From positions 1 through 64,000 of the forward strand of contig NZ_NVEC01000043.1 in the NCBI RefSeq assembly GCF_002571225.1: a DNA stretch of 64,000 nucleotides, read 5' to 3'. The position numbers and the translations under genes were made by a program. This DNA is from Bacillus sp. AFS059628. GTDB taxonomy: Bacteria; Bacillota; Bacilli; Bacillales; Bacillaceae_G. Shown here in pieces: positions 62,369-64,000 of this stretch. Every line of letters begins with the position of its first letter. The stretch's first letter is position 1. A model generated the notes under the pieces. That model was not told the origin of the DNA, ran no database searches, and saw nothing but the letters and a program-made list of their open reading frames with translations.

Positions 62369-63493
62369 TTGAAACCATTTGAGTATGGCGATGAAGAAAT
62401 TGGATCTCGGGAAATTGGGTTTGCGGTATCATCAACCATTATTGGTATAGGCGCATTATCTATGCCGAGGGATATTGCCAACCAAACTTTATTTTCAGAT
62501 GGTTGGATTATTTTGCTTTTGGGTGGATTGGTATGTGCAGTTTTAGGGTGGTTTGTAACGAGGGTAGCTATTTTATTCCCGAAACAAAACTTTGTTCAAT
62601 ATACAAGTGCGCATTTGACAAAGCCTGTTGCGTACACGATTAGTAGCATTTTAGTATTAACGTTTGCTGCTTTGACAGCATATGAATCGCGAATGATTTC
62701 AATTATTTCTCAAACGTATTTATTTAGTGAGACACCGATACAACTACTGTCTTTCTTCTTTTTACTAGTTGTTATTTACGGAATAGCAGGATCAAGAGCG
62801 GCCTTATTACGGTTAAATGTTCTATTTTTACCTATTGTTTTAATTGCGATAGTGCTTCTTTCTTTATTGAATATAAATTTAATGGAAATAAATAATTTAC
62901 TACCAGCTTTTCAAACGGAAGTAAATGAATATGCTGTTGGAGTTAAAAATTCTATTTTTACGTTTATTGGATTTGAAGTAGCTCTGTTTTATGCGGTGCT
63001 GTTAAACGATAAGACGGCGAAAAAAGCACCAATGGCAGTTGCAAAAGCTGTGATGGTAAACGTGTTGGCATACATTTTAATTTATGTAACTTGTATTAGT
63101 GTTTTTACGTATATGACAACACGTGGATTGACATATCCAACAATTGAATTAGGGAAAGAAATTGAAATTGGTGGGGGGTTTTTAGAGAGGTTCGATGCGA
63201 TTTTTTTTACAACTTGGATTATTACTATTTATAACACGACAGCCATGTATTACGACGTCGCATCTTTATTGTTTTGTGCTATGTTTCCGAAAGTAAAGAA
63301 ACATATTTTCATTTTTGTAAGTGCCCCTATTATTTTTATGGTGAATATGGTACCGAGTAGTTTGAAGACTTTATCGAGTTATGGGACTTATTTAGCTTGG
63401 ATAGATATGGGGTTTGTTGTGTTAGCGCCTTTGCTTGTTTTAATTGTATATAAAATAAAAAGAAGGAATGGTGGAAATGAGGCACCTTCTTAA
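62369..63493 (+). CDS. Germinant receptor B subunit, GerB/APC-like permease
   Basis: Integral membrane subunit of 374 residues with ten helices, in the spore germination permease family related to amino acid transporters. Landmarks are [22 protein letters not shown] in helix 1 (two halves) and [18 protein letters not shown] in the fourth. It binds the amino acid or nucleoside ligand. The TTG start follows AAGGAGCGAG, beginning at the base after the stop codon of the A subunit gene. The C-terminus overlaps the C subunit start by 17 bases, indicating coupled translation. Confidence 0.94.
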   Translation: MKPFEYGDEEIGSREIGFAVSSTIIGIGALSMPRDIANQTLFSDGWIILLLGGLVCAVLGWFVTRVAILFPKQNFVQYTSAHLTKPVAYTISSILVLTFAALTAYESRMISIISQTYLFSETPIQLLSFFFLLVVIYGIAGSRAALLRLNVLFLPIVLIAIVLLSLLNINLMEINNLLPAFQTEVNEYAVGVKNSIFTFIGFEVALFYAVLLNDKTAKKAPMAVAKAVMVNVLAYILIYVTCISVFTYMTTRGLTYPTIELGKEIEIGGGFLERFDAIFFTTWIITIYNTTAMYYDVASLLFCAMFPKVKKHIFIFVSAPIIFMVNMVPSSLKTLSSYGTYLAWIDMGFVVLAPLLVLIVYKIKRRNGGNEAPS

Positions 63494-64000
63494 ATTTATA
63501 ATAGTTATGCTTGTAGTTGGATTTATGAGTGGGTGTTCTGAGTTAGAGGAGATAGAAGAAAGGGGATTTGTAGTAGGTGCAGCCTATGATATCGTGAAAA
63601 AAAAGCAGGCGAATCCAATTATGAAAGGAACGTATCAGATGGTACTTCCGAGTAAGCTAGCGCAGCAGGGTGGACAAGGTGATGGAGATGGCGAGAATTA
63701 TATTAATGTTAGTGCGAAAGCAGATAGTGTGTTTGAACAAGTAAGAATAATCGCAAAAAAAATTAGTCGTACACTATTTTTTCCGCATATACAAGTTATT
63801 ATTTTTTCTGAAGAATTACTTTCACAACCATATATTTTACAAAATACGTTAGATCTATATATTCGTGATCATGAGATGAGAAGAAATATTCGTTTGTTCA
63901 TTTCTAAGAAAGATGCAGAAGCTATTTTAAAGCAAAGTGCCAAGCCTGAAAATTTACCGGCACAGTATATTGATATGTTAGCTGAACATCCCCCGAAAAA
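63477..64000 (+). CDS. Germinant receptor C subunit, GerC lipoprotein (truncated by window end)
   Basis: Partial gene; 174 codons lie in the window and the open frame runs through the end. The N-terminal signal peptide has lipobox FMSGC with Cys20. The visible part includes [13 protein letters not shown] and [16 protein letters not shown], matching the first beta-domain of GerC proteins, which act in assembly and germinant response at the spore inner membrane. It overlaps the B subunit gene by 17 bases. GGTGG precedes the ATG only closely. Full-length GerC is about 360-400 residues, so roughly half is missing. Confidence 0.9.
   Translation, partial: MRHLLKFIIVMLVVGFMSGCSELEEIEERGFVVGAAYDIVKKKQANPIMKGTYQMVLPSKLAQQGGQGDGDGENYINVSAKADSVFEQVRIIAKKISRTLFFPHIQVIIFSEELLSQPYILQNTLDLYIRDHEMRRNIRLFISKKDAEAILKQSAKPENLPAQYIDMLAEHPPK

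Overview
The window is a chromosomal segment from a low-GC Gram-positive endospore former, almost certainly of the Bacillus cereus group (cereus, thuringiensis, anthracis and relatives). The evidence is the pairing of zinc phospholipase C with sphingomyelinase, an InhA-type metalloprotease nearby, PlcR-type operators in front of both loci, a 210-residue sortase with the catalytic residues of B. anthracis SrtA, a GerA-type germinant-receptor operon, and interspersed hairpin repeats of the kind found in this group. The sequence does not decide the species. No rRNA, tRNA, CRISPR array, insertion sequence or prophage was seen.

Layout. 1-2405: a hairpin repeat, a SulP anion transporter, a universal stress protein and an unlisted 41-residue membrane peptide. 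2512-8147 (minus): an oligopeptide ABC importer in the order oppD-F-B-C-A. 8432-12145: divergent glpT (minus) and a marR plus 14-TM drug-exporter operon (plus), with overlapping control sites. 12284-18622: the ribose operon rbsRKDACB ending in a transaldolase gene. 18937-27127: a secreted-virulence segment (InhA protease, phospholipase C, sphingomyelinase) interrupted by a zinc-ribbon membrane protein, an MFS transporter, butanediol dehydrogenase and a small K+ channel. 27238-29711: a coupled PLP-fold and sugar-lactone-oxidase pair of unknown pathway.

29719-51033 holds mainly envelope and transport genes: VanZ-RDD, UppP, a soluble chemotaxis-type transducer, a CwlO/3D-domain wall protein with a WalR box, sortase A, a secreted YHYH protein with coiled-coil repeats, peptide, branched-chain amino acid, amino acid and purine permeases, a DUF2339 protein, a large secreted protein, two small XRE-regulator plus membrane-protein pairs, and a CPA2 antiporter. 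51252-55023 (minus) is the aa3-type menaquinol oxidase qoxABCD. 55306-64000 has an amino acid permease, a C39-like protein, an operon of M20 amidohydrolase, DUF3311 protein and Na+/solute symporter, and a gerA-gerB-gerC operon cut by the window end.

How the parts fit. Many genes serve nutrient capture: peptides, ribose, glycerol-3-phosphate, amino acids and purines. The PlcR-linked exoenzymes would release peptides, glycerol phosphates and choline phosphates for such importers. The ribose operon carries its own link to the pentose phosphate pathway. The most interesting non-coding signals are the covarying hairpin repeats, a terminator in the glpT leader, a leader terminator with Spo0A-like boxes before inhA2, a perfect 20-bp palindrome inside the rbs promoter, and an inverted repeat on the marR promoter. 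Start codons were chosen from ribosome-binding-site spacing, so several genes are shorter than the longest open frame.
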